A stretch of DNA of 64,000 bases from JAWKZG01 sp041396125 (GCA_041396125.1 JAWKZG010000002.1:124001-188000), one strand, 5' to 3'. Counted from the first letter of the stretch, positions 54,559-64,000 are shown. Numbers and translations: made by a program. Notes: generated by a model not told the origin, from the letters alone.

Positions 54559-54872
54559 CAACCGGCTTTTTTTCCTTGCTCGCATTGCTCTTGGGAGTGT
54601 GGGTCTGGCAGATCAATTTGCGCGCCCGCGAACTGGCGCAGCAATCCTGCCGCCGCGCCTGTCAGCACTATGGCGTTCAGTTATTGGATGATACCGTCGC
54701 CCTGGAAGGTATCCGATTGCGGCGTGATCGCTCGGGACAGGTGCGTATTGAGCGGCGCTATGTGTTTGAGTTTTCCAGTACCGGGGCGACCCGACAGGCA
54801 GGACTGGTGGTGGTTCTGGGGAGTCGGGTGGAATTTCTGGCACTGGATGGTGGCGAGTTGTTTATTCCTTGA
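54555..54872 (+). CDS. DUF3301 family protein
   Basis: 105-residue protein with one N-terminal membrane helix (FFSLLALLLGVWVWQINLR) and a small, mostly beta cytoplasmic or periplasmic domain (LLDDTVALEGIRLRRDRSGQ, RRYVFEFSSTG). It fits the DUF3301 family, of unknown function. GTG 54555 is chosen because it overlaps the tsaB stop as GTGA, indicating coupling; the frame extends upstream within tsaB but without family-like sequence. Confidence 0.82.
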   Translation: MTTGFFSLLALLLGVWVWQINLRARELAQQSCRRACQHYGVQLLDDTVALEGIRLRRDRSGQVRIERRYVFEFSSTGATRQAGLVVVLGSRVEFLALDGGELFIP

Positions 54873-54938
54873 TGGGCTGGGATAACAGATTGTTTTGTGA
54901 AACCAAGGACACCGAATTTTAACAATGTGGAGCATGTA

Positions 54939-55412
54939 ATGACCGTTATCAACGCACTTAAAACTCTGGGTATGACAATTTTATTAGGCGCGCTGATTAT
55001 GGGTTTAAGCGGCTGTCCCGCCAGTCTTTCCGGCAGCGCTTATTCACGAAATCAGGCGCGCACGTTGCAAACAGTCGAAACAGGTACCGTCGAAAGCGTA
55101 CGTCAGGTGTTCATCGAAGGCACCAAAACCGGCTTGGGTGGCGCATCGGGCGCGGCACTGGGCGGTCTTGCCGCCAGTAATATTGGTGGTGGTCGAGGCC
55201 AGGTTGCCGCCACTATCGGCGGGGCACTGATCGGCGGTGTGGCTGGCGCGGCGGCGGAAGAGGCCATGACCCGGCAACCCGGACTTGAAATCATTGTGCG
55301 GCTGGACAGCGGACGCACTGTCGCCGTTACCCAGGCCGCGGACGAACCTTTCCGGCCTGGCGAGCGGGTAAGAATTTTATACGACTATGACACGGCCCGG
55401 GTCACGCACTGA
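54939..55412 (+). CDS. SlyB-like glycine-zipper outer-membrane lipoprotein
   Basis: 157-residue lipoprotein: signal peptide and lipobox LSGC (Cys26), a middle with tandem glycine-zipper helices (GASGAALGGLAASNIGG, then GGALIGGVAGAAAEEA, about residues 65-110), and a C-terminal small beta domain (LEIIVRLDSGRTVAVTQ, RVRILYDYDTARVTH) typical of the SlyB/17-kDa antigen group. ATG 54939 with GGAG upstream is preferred over 54897. SlyB in enterobacteria responds to envelope stress; no regulator site is evident here. Confidence 0.85.
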   Translation: MTVINALKTLGMTILLGALIMGLSGCPASLSGSAYSRNQARTLQTVETGTVESVRQVFIEGTKTGLGGASGAALGGLAASNIGGGRGQVAATIGGALIGGVAGAAAEEAMTRQPGLEIIVRLDSGRTVAVTQAADEPFRPGERVRILYDYDTARVTH

Positions 55413-55431
55413 TGATTCTGCAAGCTGTCGG

Positions 55432-56343
55432 CTAGAACGTCGCCTGACCACGGGCCGCAACATACACAGCATACAGAGAGGTCGTGGCGGTGATAAACAA
55501 ACGGGTGCGCAGGCTGCCGCCAAAGCAGACATTCGAGACAATCTCCGGAATCAGGATTTTGCCCAGCAACGTGCCATCAGGCGCATAGCAATGCACACCA
55601 TCGCCTGCGCTGGACCATAGATTACCCGTTTCGTCCAGCCGGAAACCGTCGAACAGGCCGGCGTCGCACGTGGCAAAAATCTCGCCACCGTGCAAATTGC
55701 CGTCCGTGACTTCAAAGCGGCGAATATGCGCCGGGCCGTCGGGATCGTGCGAACGGGCTGTATCCGCAATGTATAAATAATGTTCATCAGGGCTGAAAGC
55801 CAAGCCATTAGGTTTGATGAAATCATCCGCGACAACCCGCAGTGTGCCTGTTTGCGGGTTCAGACAATAGACATAACAGGCGGCCTGTTCCTGTTTGGCC
55901 CGGCCGCCTTCATAATCACTGAGAATGCCGTAGGGCGGGTCGCTGAACCAGATTGAGCCATCCGATTTCACAACGACATCATTCGGCGAATTCAGCCGTT
56001 TGCCCTGATAGCTGTCCGCCAGCACTGTAATACTGCCGTTATGTTCGGTGCGGGTGATCCGGCGGGCACCATGCTCACAACTGATCAGGCGGCCTTGTCG
56101 GTCAACGGTGTTGCCGTTACTGTAATTGGAGGGCGTGCGGAAGGTTTCGGTCAGGCCGGTTTCCGTCCAGCGCAGCATCCGGTTATTGGGAATATCACTC
56201 CAGATCAGCGCCCTGTGTGCCGGAAAATAAGTTGGCCCCTCAGTCCAGCGGCCATCGCTCCAGAGCTTTTCAATGTGTACCGTCGACGGATTGAGGATCA
56301 GGTTCCGGAAACGTTCATCAAGTATTTGGTATTCGTGTTCCAT
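55432..56343 (-). CDS. SMP-30/gluconolactonase-like sugar lactonase
   Basis: 303-residue six-bladed propeller hydrolase. Metal ligands of the SMP-30 family are visible: Glu35 (GRWTEGPTYFP), Asn in LNSPNDVVVKSDGSIW and IKPNGLAFSPDEHYLY, and Asp in GLFDGFRLDETGNLW. It would open aldonolactones made from the sugar imported by the upstream transporter. ATG 56343 lies 5 bases after the permease stop, so it is the last gene of the operon. The frame upstream of 56343 is inside the permease and is not part of the protein. Confidence 0.9.
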   Translation of the reverse strand: MEHEYQILDERFRNLILNPSTVHIEKLWSDGRWTEGPTYFPAHRALIWSDIPNNRMLRWTETGLTETFRTPSNYSNGNTVDRQGRLISCEHGARRITRTEHNGSITVLADSYQGKRLNSPNDVVVKSDGSIWFSDPPYGILSDYEGGRAKQEQAACYVYCLNPQTGTLRVVADDFIKPNGLAFSPDEHYLYIADTARSHDPDGPAHIRRFEVTDGNLHGGEIFATCDAGLFDGFRLDETGNLWSSAGDGVHCYAPDGTLLGKILIPEIVSNVCFGGSLRTRLFITATTSLYAVYVAARGQATF

Positions 56344-56348
56344 AGGAA

Positions 56349-57281
56349 TTAGCTGTGTTGTTTCTCGCCCCGGCCATAAACCAGCAGCATAATAATAATG
56401 ACCGCGCCGTAGATAATCTGTCGGCCGGCTTCCGGCATTTGCATAACGGATAAAATGCTTTGCAGCAGGCCGATCAGAATGACACCGGCAACGGTACCCA
56501 GGTACGTGCCACGACCGCCCAGAATATGCGTACCACCCAGCACCACAGCAGCAATCGCGGGCAGCAGATAGGGATCTCCCATCGCCTGATAGGCTTTGGT
56601 GGAATAACCGGCCAGCAGTACGCCGGCCAACGCACTGCACATACCGCTGATAGCGAAGCAGGCTACGATGACAGCGCGGGTATTGATACCGGATAGATAG
56701 GTTGCGCCTTCCTGATTACCAATCGCGTAAATATAGCGTCCCAGCGGGCTGCGTTTGAGAATAAAGACAATCGCAAGGCCCACCAGCAACCAGATGAATA
56801 ACGCGTTGGGAATATTCAGCAGACTGCGGTTCACTGCCAGCCAGTGCATCAGATCGGTAGCGTGGTCCTGCGGGGCGAAACCGCCGGTATGCAGCACCAT
56901 CAGTCCCTGGGCGACAGCATTGACACCCAGAGTGAAAATCATGGAGGGGATACGCAGAAAAGCAACGCCAATGCCGTTGACGACACCAAACATCAGACCA
57001 CAAAACAAGGCGAACGGAATAGCGGCAGCGGGATGCCACCAGCCGGCCGCAGCCGTGGACATCATGCCACCCACGGTCACAATCCAGGGGATGGACAGGT
57101 CGATATGACCCATCAGGATAATCAGCATAACACCGGAGGCGATAATGCCGAGAAAAGCAGCCACCTGCAGTTGTTGCAGCAGGTAATTAGCCGACAGGAA
57201 ACTGCTGGAATACAGACTGCCTGCGACCAGTAATACCAGGATAAAAGTAAAGGCGATCAGTACGGGTTTATCTATTTTCAT
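56349..57281 (-). CDS. Sugar ABC transporter permease (RbsC-like), second
   Basis: 310-residue CUT2 permease with the family blocks VMLIILMGHIDLSIPWIVTV, SPLGRYIYAIGNQEGATYLS and AAVVLGGTHILGGRGTYLGT, and about eight to ten membrane helices. ATG 57281 has an AGGAGG ribosome binding site just before it (57289-57294); the open frame to 57392 runs inside the preceding gene. It begins 11 bases after the other permease stop. Together the two permeases likely form a heterodimer. Confidence 0.9.
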   Translation of the reverse strand: MKIDKPVLIAFTFILVLLVAGSLYSSSFLSANYLLQQLQVAAFLGIIASGVMLIILMGHIDLSIPWIVTVGGMMSTAAAGWWHPAAAIPFALFCGLMFGVVNGIGVAFLRIPSMIFTLGVNAVAQGLMVLHTGGFAPQDHATDLMHWLAVNRSLLNIPNALFIWLLVGLAIVFILKRSPLGRYIYAIGNQEGATYLSGINTRAVIVACFAISGMCSALAGVLLAGYSTKAYQAMGDPYLLPAIAAVVLGGTHILGGRGTYLGTVAGVILIGLLQSILSVMQMPEAGRQIIYGAVIIIMLLVYGRGEKQHS

Positions 57282-57292
57282 GGTGGCGCCTC

Positions 57293-58288
57293 CTAGCGGA
57301 ACAGTTCCAGTCGATTGCGCACACGCAAGACCCGAAGCGCGCCCAGACTGACCGCTGACAGCAGCACCACACCCTGAAACAGCGGTTGCCACAGGGGAGG
57401 CAGGTCGAACACGAAAAGTAAATCATCAATCGTGCGCAGAATGAAGGCGCCGAAAATTGAGCCTATTGCGCTGCCAACACCGCCATACAGAGACGTGCCG
57501 CCGATTACCACCGCGGCAATCGAATTCAGGGTATAGGTATTGCCGATTGGCGCGCTGGCTTCTCCGGAAAATGTCACGAAGGTAAGCAGGAGGCCTGCCA
57601 GGGCTGCGAGAAACCCGGCCATGGTGTAAGCGGCAAGTTTGGATCGATTCATATTGACGCCGGACATATAGGCCGCGCCCTCCGATGAGCCAGCGGCATA
57701 ACAACCACGCCCCAGTTCCGAGCGGCGAAATGGCAGCCATACCAGCAAGACTACTACCAGCAGCAGCACCAGTGAGGTCGGTACGGTATCGAACAGGGTA
57801 TACGTCATGAAATCGGCCAGTTCCTCGTTAACATCACCGCCGGGAACCGGGCGTAACAGCAGTGCGATGCCATAGTAAATTGCGCCGGTTGCCAGTGTGG
57901 TGATAATCGGCTGCAAGCGCCCGTAAACAACAATCATGCCGTTAATCAGGCCGGCCAGCATGCCTGCACCGAGGACACATACGATGCCCAGTGCCGTCAT
58001 GAACGGGTTGCCGACCACAATACTGGACGCGATGCAGTTCGCCAGGATAAAGATCATCCCGACCGACAAATCCAGCCCGCCCGTCAGTACCGGCAGGGTT
58101 TGTGCCATGGCAACCAGGGCCAGTAGCACGGCTTTGTTGGCGGCAGTTGTGAGTACCGGTACGGTCAGACCGGCGGAATGGTTACTGATATACAGCGAAA
58201 ACATCGCTACAAACACCAGCACTGCCAATAGCAAACCGGCGTTGTGCGTCAGCCACAGACGCAGTCCGGTCATCCGTGCGCCGCTCAT
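57293..58288 (-). CDS. Sugar ABC transporter permease (RbsC-like), first
   Basis: 331-residue CUT2 permease. Family landmarks are QTLPVLTGGLDLSVGMIFIL, SELGRGCYAAGSSEGAAYMS and AAVVIGGTSLYGGVGSAIGS. The basic C-terminus RVLRVRNRLELFR is cytoplasmic. It overlaps the ATPase gene by 4 bases (58285-58288). The presence of two different permease genes, rather than one rbsC, is typical of some pentose or aldose transporters (ara/xyl/gal-type variants). Confidence 0.9.
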   Translation of the reverse strand: MSGARMTGLRLWLTHNAGLLLAVLVFVAMFSLYISNHSAGLTVPVLTTAANKAVLLALVAMAQTLPVLTGGLDLSVGMIFILANCIASSIVVGNPFMTALGIVCVLGAGMLAGLINGMIVVYGRLQPIITTLATGAIYYGIALLLRPVPGGDVNEELADFMTYTLFDTVPTSLVLLLVVVLLVWLPFRRSELGRGCYAAGSSEGAAYMSGVNMNRSKLAAYTMAGFLAALAGLLLTFVTFSGEASAPIGNTYTLNSIAAVVIGGTSLYGGVGSAIGSIFGAFILRTIDDLLFVFDLPPLWQPLFQGVVLLSAVSLGALRVLRVRNRLELFR

Positions 58289-59862
58289 AGCGCTTGCTCC
58301 TCTGGCAGTGTTGCTTCCAGGGGCAGGTTCAGGCTGCTGGCAACAATATTGTGTTCAGTAATTGATGCACCGCTCAGCTCACGGGTCAGCTGGCCGTCAT
58401 AAAAGATAGCAACGCGGTCGCAACAACCGATGAGTTCTTCATAGTCGGTGCTGTAAAACAGAATTGCAACGCCCTGGTCAGCCAGTTTTCGCAGCAACTG
58501 ATAAATCTCCTGTTTGGTGCCAACATCAATACCCCGAGTTGGATCATTCAGTAAAATAATGCGGGCCTCGGTCATCAGCCATTTGGCAATAACCACTTTC
58601 TGCTGATTGCCGCCGGACAGTGTCGAGACCGGGTCTTCAACATTACCGATCTTGATAGACAACTGCTTGAGCATGGCATCAATTTTTCGATTTTCTTCGT
58701 TGTGATCAACCGTGATACCCCGACTGAGTTTGCCGATTGAAGCCAGCGAAATATTGGCGCGCACCGACATGGGTAGCAGCAGACCTTCGGTTTTACGGTC
58801 CTCTGGAATCAGCGCTAAACCATAGCGGGCGGATTTGGCCTCGCGCGGGCTGTTGATCGAGGCTGGCTGACCATCAATTTTGATGGTGCCGGAAACGCCG
58901 CGCAGCACTCCGAACAAGGCAAGTAAAAATTCGCGCTGACCTTGTCCGTCCAGGCCGCCCAGGCCAACAGTTTCACCTCGCCCCAGCGTCAGTGATATAT
59001 CACGCAGGTGATCGCCCCAGCTTAGGTGCTCGATGTCGAGAATCGGGACGGGTTGCTCTGTGCGCTGGGGTTTGGGCGGATAGACCTGGCTGTATTCGCG
59101 TCCGATCATCAGTTCGACGACCTCATCATCGCCTTTATCGCCTTTCTTGAAGGTTTCAATATGACGGCCATTGCGAAAAACCGAACAGACATCGGCCAGT
59201 GCTTCGATCTCGTGCATGCGATGGGAAATATAGAGAATGGACAGGCCTTGATCGCGCAGTTTATGCAGGATCGTATACACCTTTTCCACATCTGCAGCGG
59301 TCAGGGCCGAGGTGGCTTCATCCAGAATCAAAAGCTTGGGCTTGCGATTGAGCGCTTTGGCGATCTCTACCAGCTGCCGGCGTGACAGCGACAGACTGCG
59401 CACCCGCTGCTGTGGATGGATATCCTCGCAGCCTACCTGGGCCAGCAGTTCCAGCGCTCTTTGATCCTGGGCTTTGCGATCAATCAGGCCGAAGCGCTTG
59501 GGTGGATCGGTGATGCAGATATTGTCGGCAACACTGAGATCCGGCAGCAGCGATAATTCCTGAAAAATACAGACGATACCCTGACGGGTGGCGTCGTTAG
59601 GGGACACGAAGCGGGTACGGCGGCCTTGCAAAAACAACTCACCCTGACTGGGCTGGACTACGCCGGACAGAATTTTGATAAGTGTTGATTTGCCGGCCCC
59701 GTTCTCGCCCAGTACGGCGTGAATGGAGCCTTGTGCGCATTGAAAGTTGACATTGTCCAGTGCGGTAACACCACCGTACTGCTTGCTGATTCCCTGCATA
59801 CGGCAAAAAGCAGATGCATCGGATGTCTCAAGTACATCGGACGCCTGAATGGAGTCGGTCAT
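58285..59862 (-). CDS. Sugar ABC transporter ATPase, two-domain (RbsA-like)
   Basis: 525-residue tandem ATPase of the CUT2 family. Domain 1 has Walker A GENGAGKSTLIKIL, signature LSLSRRQLVEIAKALN and Walker B LLILDEATSAL. Domain 2 has a degenerate Walker A (GLDGQGQREFLL, as usual in this family), signature LSGGNQQKVVIAKWL and Walker B IILLNDPTRGID, where Asn-Asp replace the usual Asp-Glu. So domain 1 is the likely active ATPase. About 90 bases after the binding-protein gene, with a hairpin between. Confidence 0.9.
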   Translation of the reverse strand: MTDSIQASDVLETSDASAFCRMQGISKQYGGVTALDNVNFQCAQGSIHAVLGENGAGKSTLIKILSGVVQPSQGELFLQGRRTRFVSPNDATRQGIVCIFQELSLLPDLSVADNICITDPPKRFGLIDRKAQDQRALELLAQVGCEDIHPQQRVRSLSLSRRQLVEIAKALNRKPKLLILDEATSALTAADVEKVYTILHKLRDQGLSILYISHRMHEIEALADVCSVFRNGRHIETFKKGDKGDDEVVELMIGREYSQVYPPKPQRTEQPVPILDIEHLSWGDHLRDISLTLGRGETVGLGGLDGQGQREFLLALFGVLRGVSGTIKIDGQPASINSPREAKSARYGLALIPEDRKTEGLLLPMSVRANISLASIGKLSRGITVDHNEENRKIDAMLKQLSIKIGNVEDPVSTLSGGNQQKVVIAKWLMTEARIILLNDPTRGIDVGTKQEIYQLLRKLADQGVAILFYSTDYEELIGCCDRVAIFYDGQLTRELSGASITEHNIVASSLNLPLEATLPEEQAL

Positions 59863-59903
59863 TGTAGGCTTGTTCTGCGTTTTCTTATTGTACTGAGTCA
59901 GAA

Positions 59904-59928
59904 AAGCGGGCCGTTACAGAGCCCGCTT
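59904..59928 (-). terminator. Intercistronic hairpin after sugar-binding protein gene
   Basis: 8-bp stem AAGCGGGC / GCCCGCTT with a 9-base loop, 27 bases downstream of the binding-protein stop. On the minus strand it is followed by two Ts then CTG, so it is a leaky terminator or stabiliser. Third example of a hairpin immediately after a binding-protein gene in this window. Confidence 0.6.
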
Positions 59929-59954
59929 CAGTTGTGATCAGAGCAGGTCAGATC

Positions 59955-61070
59955 TTATTGGTCTTGCTCGGATTTCGCCATGATTTCCGTCGCGGTGATA
60001 TTGACACCACAGGGCGGGAATTCGTTCGGGGTGAAAAAATTATCGCCCAACTCGGGGAAGTAATTGACGTCAGCCTGAAAATCGGGATGCTCAACCAGTG
60101 GAATCGGCACCGAAACGTACTGCGGCAACACTTCACCTTGCAGGGCGGTGATGGCGGTTTTAGCCGCGATGGCGACCAGTCCGGGGGATTGTCCGGCCGA
60201 GGAGCAGAGCAGTCCATCAGCAGCATGCTCGGCGCACAGTTTGCGGAACCCGTTTTCCGCTTCACCGGCTATCGGAATGAACGGATGGCCCGCGTCCATC
60301 AGCGCCCGCACTGCACCGGTGGAACCACCTTGTACGTACATACCGTCGAACTGCCCGTGCACAGCCACCGCATCAGCAACGACTTTTTGCGCTGTACCAT
60401 CGTCCCAGTTGCCGACCACTTCGATAATGTCGAACGTATTGCCCGAAGCTTCCATGATTTCACGGAAACCCAGGTGACGGTCACGGTCAACAGAGTTGCC
60501 AGGCAGCCCGCGCACTTCCAGAACCTTGCCGCTGGAGCCTACATTTTTGGTGAGCCAGCGCGCCATGATGCGGCCCATTTCGGATTGATCTTCATTAACC
60601 TGCAGGATCTTATCGCTATCCAGCACATTATCGAATGGCACCAGTACCACGCCGGCGCGATTGGCGCGCTTGATGACCGGTGTAAAAGCAGTGGGGTTTA
60701 CCGCAATGGTCAGGATGGCGTCGTAGCCTGCGTTGATAAAATTATCGATGGCTGCGACCTGCGCGGCGACATCAGTGCCGGTAGAAACAACTTTGAGCTC
60801 TTTGATGAACGGTTTGACATCATCTTGTTCAGCATAGGCTTTCAGCGTTTTAATCATTTGGATACGCCAGGTATTGCCGACGAAACCATTGGCGAGTGCA
60901 ATTCGGTAGGGCGGTTCTTTTTTCTCGAAGCGAAAATACTGGGTATCGCTGCTGTACGGTGCAAAGCACTCGGGCATCACTCCCGGGCCATTGACAACTT
61001 CAGGTCCGGCGGCGCTGGCTGTGCCAACGACACTCAATAGCGCCAAACTCAGTGTAATAGGTCTGAACAT
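59955..61070 (-). CDS. Sugar ABC transporter periplasmic binding protein
   Basis: 371-residue type-1 periplasmic binding protein for a monosaccharide. Signal peptide about 1-20 (SLALLSVVGTASAA). Landmarks are YRIALANGFVGNTWRIQMIK, the ligand-loop DAILTIAVNPTAFTPVIKRA and VLVPFDNVLDSDK. The mature N-terminus has a conserved Cys (MPECFAPYS) and a short tail with another (PPCGVNI), possibly a disulfide. ATG 61070 with GGAGGAG upstream. First gene of the sugar operon; the sugar is not identifiable by eye. Confidence 0.9.
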   Translation of the reverse strand: MFRPITLSLALLSVVGTASAAGPEVVNGPGVMPECFAPYSSDTQYFRFEKKEPPYRIALANGFVGNTWRIQMIKTLKAYAEQDDVKPFIKELKVVSTGTDVAAQVAAIDNFINAGYDAILTIAVNPTAFTPVIKRANRAGVVLVPFDNVLDSDKILQVNEDQSEMGRIMARWLTKNVGSSGKVLEVRGLPGNSVDRDRHLGFREIMEASGNTFDIIEVVGNWDDGTAQKVVADAVAVHGQFDGMYVQGGSTGAVRALMDAGHPFIPIAGEAENGFRKLCAEHAADGLLCSSAGQSPGLVAIAAKTAITALQGEVLPQYVSVPIPLVEHPDFQADVNYFPELGDNFFTPNEFPPCGVNITATEIMAKSEQDQ

Positions 61071-61700
61071 ACTGATTCTCCTCCCATCTATGGACATTAC
61101 CCCGTATATCGAGGTGCTTTAAAGTTTTTATGAAAATTTTGTAGGAAAGAGTAGCAGAAGAACCGAGAAATACTAGACCTGGATAATGATATTACGAATT
61201 CTATGCTTCGCGGTCATAGCTTAAGTCTGGCAGCAAAAAAATAAGATACAGCATCGACCTGGTGTTCAATCGTGACGCTTGCCCGCTTCGGAAATAAAGA
61301 CGGTGACGAAAACTCAATAGCCTCATTTATCTGTGTCGATATCTGTGCCAACTGAATTATGCATTGCTTGAACGCATGTTGTTTAGGCCCATGTTACTAT
61401 GAGTGAAAAAATATCAGGCTGTATTTTTCCGTACAAATAATCCCTATTAAAGGCCTTGTTGGAGGAGTGAGCAGGAGCGGGTCATGATATGCCCAAGCGG
61501 TATGTCCGAATAAGATTTAACGTGCTGATTGGAACTGTTTGGATAGAAGGTATCCGTAATATCCGAAACAGACATCAAAGTATCTTGAAGGCGCTAATAA
61601 AATCATCGATAATTTCATAATACAAAAATAAATTAAAATTTAATTCGCAATATGAAATATGAAAAACTCCCAAGAGTCCTAAATTTTCAGGAGACCCACC
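61071..61700. other. Divergent promoter region before aceE
   Basis: 630 bases with no credible gene. It must hold the promoter of the sugar operon (minus) and of aceE (plus). The last 100 bases before aceE are AT-rich. No riboswitch or operator was recognised with confidence. Confidence 0.4.
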
Positions 61701-64000
61701 ATGAGCCTTAAGCAGTATCAGGACAATGACCCAGGTGAAACCCGTGAATGGGAAGAATCGATTGATGTTGTGATCGAACGGGCAGGCGGTGAACGAGCCC
61801 ATTTTCTACTGCAGAAAACAGTTGAGAAAGCGTATATGGGTGGTGCAGAAATGCCTGATACCAGCCATACACCTTATCTGAATACCATCCCGGTGCACCG
61901 TGAAAAACCCTACCCAGGCAATTTGGATATCGAACACCGGCTGCGGGCTTATATCCGCTGGAATGCCGCAGCGATGGTTGTGCGGGCCAACCGCAAGCCA
62001 GCTGAACCGGGTGGTCATATCGCCAGTTTTCAGTCTTCGGCAACGATGTATGAAGTTGGTTTCAATCACTTCTGGCATGCACCCAGCGAAAGCAATGGTG
62101 GTGATCTGATTTATTTCCAGGGGCACGTGGCACCTGGCATGTACTCGCGCGCATTTCTGGAAGAGCGGTTAACGGAAGAACAGCTGGAGCACTTCCGGCG
62201 CGAAGTCGATGGTAAAGGTGTGTCTTCCTATCCGCACCCGTGGCTGATGCCGGATTTCTGGCAGTTTCCAACAGTCTCGATGGGCCTGGGGCCGCTGATG
62301 GCAATCTATCAGGCCCGCTTCATGAAATACCTGCATAACCGCGGTCTGATTGATGCGACAGGGCGCAACGTATGGGCTTTCCTGGGTGACGGCGAGATGG
62401 ATGAACCCGAATCACAGGGTGCGATTGCGCTGGCGGCCCGCGAAGAGCTGGGTAATCTGGTGTTCGTGGTCAACTGCAACCTGCAGCGCCTGGATGGCCC
62501 GGTGCGCGGTAACAGCAAAATCATTCAGGAATTGGAAGGCAACTTCCGCGGCGCGGGCTGGAATGTCGTCAAGGTTATCTGGGGGTCGGGTTGGGATAAA
62601 TTGCTGGCCCAGGATCATAACGGGCTGCTGAAAAAACGCATGGAAGAGTGCGTAGATGGCGAGTACCAGGTTTTCAAGGCGCGCGGCGGTGCCTATGTGC
62701 GTGAGCACTTTTTCGGTAAATACCCGGAACTGAAAAAAATGGTCGAGCACATGTCCGACGACGAGATCTACTACGATCTGGTGCGTGGCGGTCATGATCC
62801 GGTCAAGATCTACAATGCCTATCTCAACGCGGTGCAGGAAACCGAGCGCCCCACCGTCATTCTGGCCAAGACAAGTTTCAAAGGTTATGGTATGGGTGAA
62901 GCCGGTGAGGGCATGAATATCACCCACCAGCAGAAAAAGATGGGTGCCGAACAACTGAAAAAATTCCGCGACCGGTTTGGACTGAAAATTTCTGACGATG
63001 TTGTCGCTGATGCTGCATTCGTCAAACCCGAGCCGGATTCGGAGGAATTAAAATACCTGCGCGAGCGGCGCCAGGCACTGGGCGGTCATTTGCCAGCCCG
63101 CCGTCGTAATGCTGACAAACTCACTATCCCCCCGCTGGAGAAAATTTTCAGCCAGCTGCTGGGGGCTACCGGCGAGCGTACGATGTCCACCACTATGGCG
63201 CTGGTACGGATTATGGTCGCTATCGCCCGCGATAAAAATATCAGTCCGCGACTGGTGCCGATTGTGCCGGATGAGTCGCGCCTTCGGCATGGAAGGCATG
63301 TTCCGTCAGATCGGTATTTATTCGCCCAAAGGGCAGCTTTATACCCCGCAGGATGCCGATCAGATCATGCCCTACCGCGAGGATAAAAAAGGCCAGCTGC
63401 TGCAGGAAGGCATTAACGAACCGGGGGCCATGTCGTCCTGGATCGCTGCCTCGACCGCCTACAGCAATCATGGCGTAACCATGATCCCGGTGTACATTTT
63501 TTATTCCATGTTCGGTTTCCAGCGCATTGGCGATCTGGCCTGGGCGGCAGGGGATTCACGGGCGCGCGGCTTTCTGGTGGGCGGCACCGCCGGTCGTACC
63601 ACGCTGAACGGCGAAGGCTTGCAGCATCAGGATGGCCATAGCCAGGTGTTCGCACACTTTGTCCCCAATTGTCGCTCGTATGATCCGACCTTTCACTTCG
63701 AAGTTGCGGTGATCTTTCATTATGGTTTGAAGCGGATGTACGAAGAGCAGATTGACGAGTACTACTACCTCACCACGATGAATGAAAACTACAGCCATCC
63801 GGCCATGCCGGAAGGTGCTGAGGAAGGCATCATCAAAGGAATGTATAAATTGCGTGAAGGCAGCGGCAAGGGCCATCGAGTCAATTTATTGGGCTCCGGC
63901 ACGATTCTGCGCGAAGCGCTGGCTGCCGCTGAGTTGCTGGAAGAAAGCTATGACCTTAATGTGAATGTCTGGAGTGTCACCAGCTTCAATGAGCTCTGTC
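61701..64000 (+). pseudogene. aceE: Pyruvate dehydrogenase E1 component AceE, frameshifted and cut by window edge
   Basis: Homodimeric E1 of the pyruvate dehydrogenase complex, which decarboxylates pyruvate with TPP. The N-terminal part from ATG 61701 (ribosome binding site AGGAG) contains PYLNTIPVHREKPYPGN, the TPP motif FLGDGEMDEPESQGAIALAA to FVVNCNLQRLDGPV, and FKGYGMGEAGEGMN. At about 63277-63283 the frame shifts, where DEARTFGMEG is expected; the rest continues FGMEGMFRQIGIYSPKGQLY, GFQRIGDLAWAAGDSRARGF and NENYSHPAMPEGAEEG to the right edge. The break equals two lost (or one gained) bases. Since this enzyme is central, sequence error is likely. aceF should follow beyond the window. Confidence 0.88.

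Noticed and set aside
61170..61195. ACCTGGATAATG resembling part of the thi-box of a TPP riboswitch
   Set aside because: The other conserved elements (CUGAGA and the CCAGCG..GGGAA side) are missing and the spacing is too short; aceE and the sugar operon are not usual targets.

Overview
The window looks like a piece of a gammaproteobacterial chromosome of medium GC content. The markers are rdgC, tamAB, tsaB-DUF3301, mrcB, ppsA, homodimeric aceE, cysI-DUF934, a dppABCDF operon close to the enterobacterial one, and an exosortase H pair. A marine or free-living heterotroph is my inference from the number of uptake systems. I see no tRNA, rRNA, CRISPR array, phage or insertion sequence.

Layout. 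1-4 kb: a partial D-2-hydroxyacid dehydrogenase, a DUF3422 membrane protein, an orphan Hpt protein, an M23 peptidase and a GNAT acetyltransferase. 4-9.8 kb: dppABCDF (minus), chained to the GNAT and M23 genes. 9.9-16 kb: a branched-chain-type (Liv) ABC operon whose last gene is a shortened third ATPase lacking the ABC signature, preceded by a cupin gene and facing an SDR gene with an in-frame stop. 17-19 kb: cysI-DUF934. 19.4-20.8 kb: a lipoprotein and exosortase H with its membrane partner. 21-27.8 kb: an amidohydrolase, a GlxA/AraC regulator, a peptide-type SBP plus one ATPase without permeases, and a divergent periplasmic coiled-coil protein. 27.9-34.5 kb: a TPP enzyme, an AT-rich gap, DUF599, frameshifted rdgC and ppsA separated by an 8-bp tandem repeat. 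34.7-40.3 kb: DUF1249, cysteine desulfurase, cystathionine-lyase-like enzyme, RNase HI, a VRR-NUC nuclease and a dithiol ArsR regulator. 40.3-48.2 kb: a periplasmic Deg protease and tamAB. 48.6-55.4 kb: mrcB, a TPR lipoprotein, frameshifted dinG/yoaA and tsaB, DUF3301 and a SlyB-like lipoprotein. 55.4-61 kb: a CUT2 sugar ABC transporter operon ending in an SMP-30 lactonase. 61.7 kb to the end: aceE, frameshifted and cut by the window edge.

Themes. Substrate import dominates, with three complete ABC operons and one partial one. In all three complete operons a GC-rich hairpin sits just after the binding-protein gene, which would favour high binding-protein expression. A second theme is sulfur: cysI-DUF934, desulfurase plus C-S lyase, and a BigR/SqrR-like ArsR. 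A third is envelope assembly (TamAB, PBP1b, Deg protease, lipoproteins).

Caution. Six genes carry lesions: SDR nonsense; rdgC one frameshift; ppsA three; dinG two; tsaB one; aceE one. Repaired lengths match the intact families, and tsaB and aceE are usually indispensable, so sequence error or very recent mutation is more likely than old decay. I found no obviously new multi-gene defence or mobile system. The least explained items are the signature-less ATPase in the Liv operon, the permease-less SBP-ATPase pair beside the coiled-coil protein, and the AT-rich gap with a minus-strand terminator.
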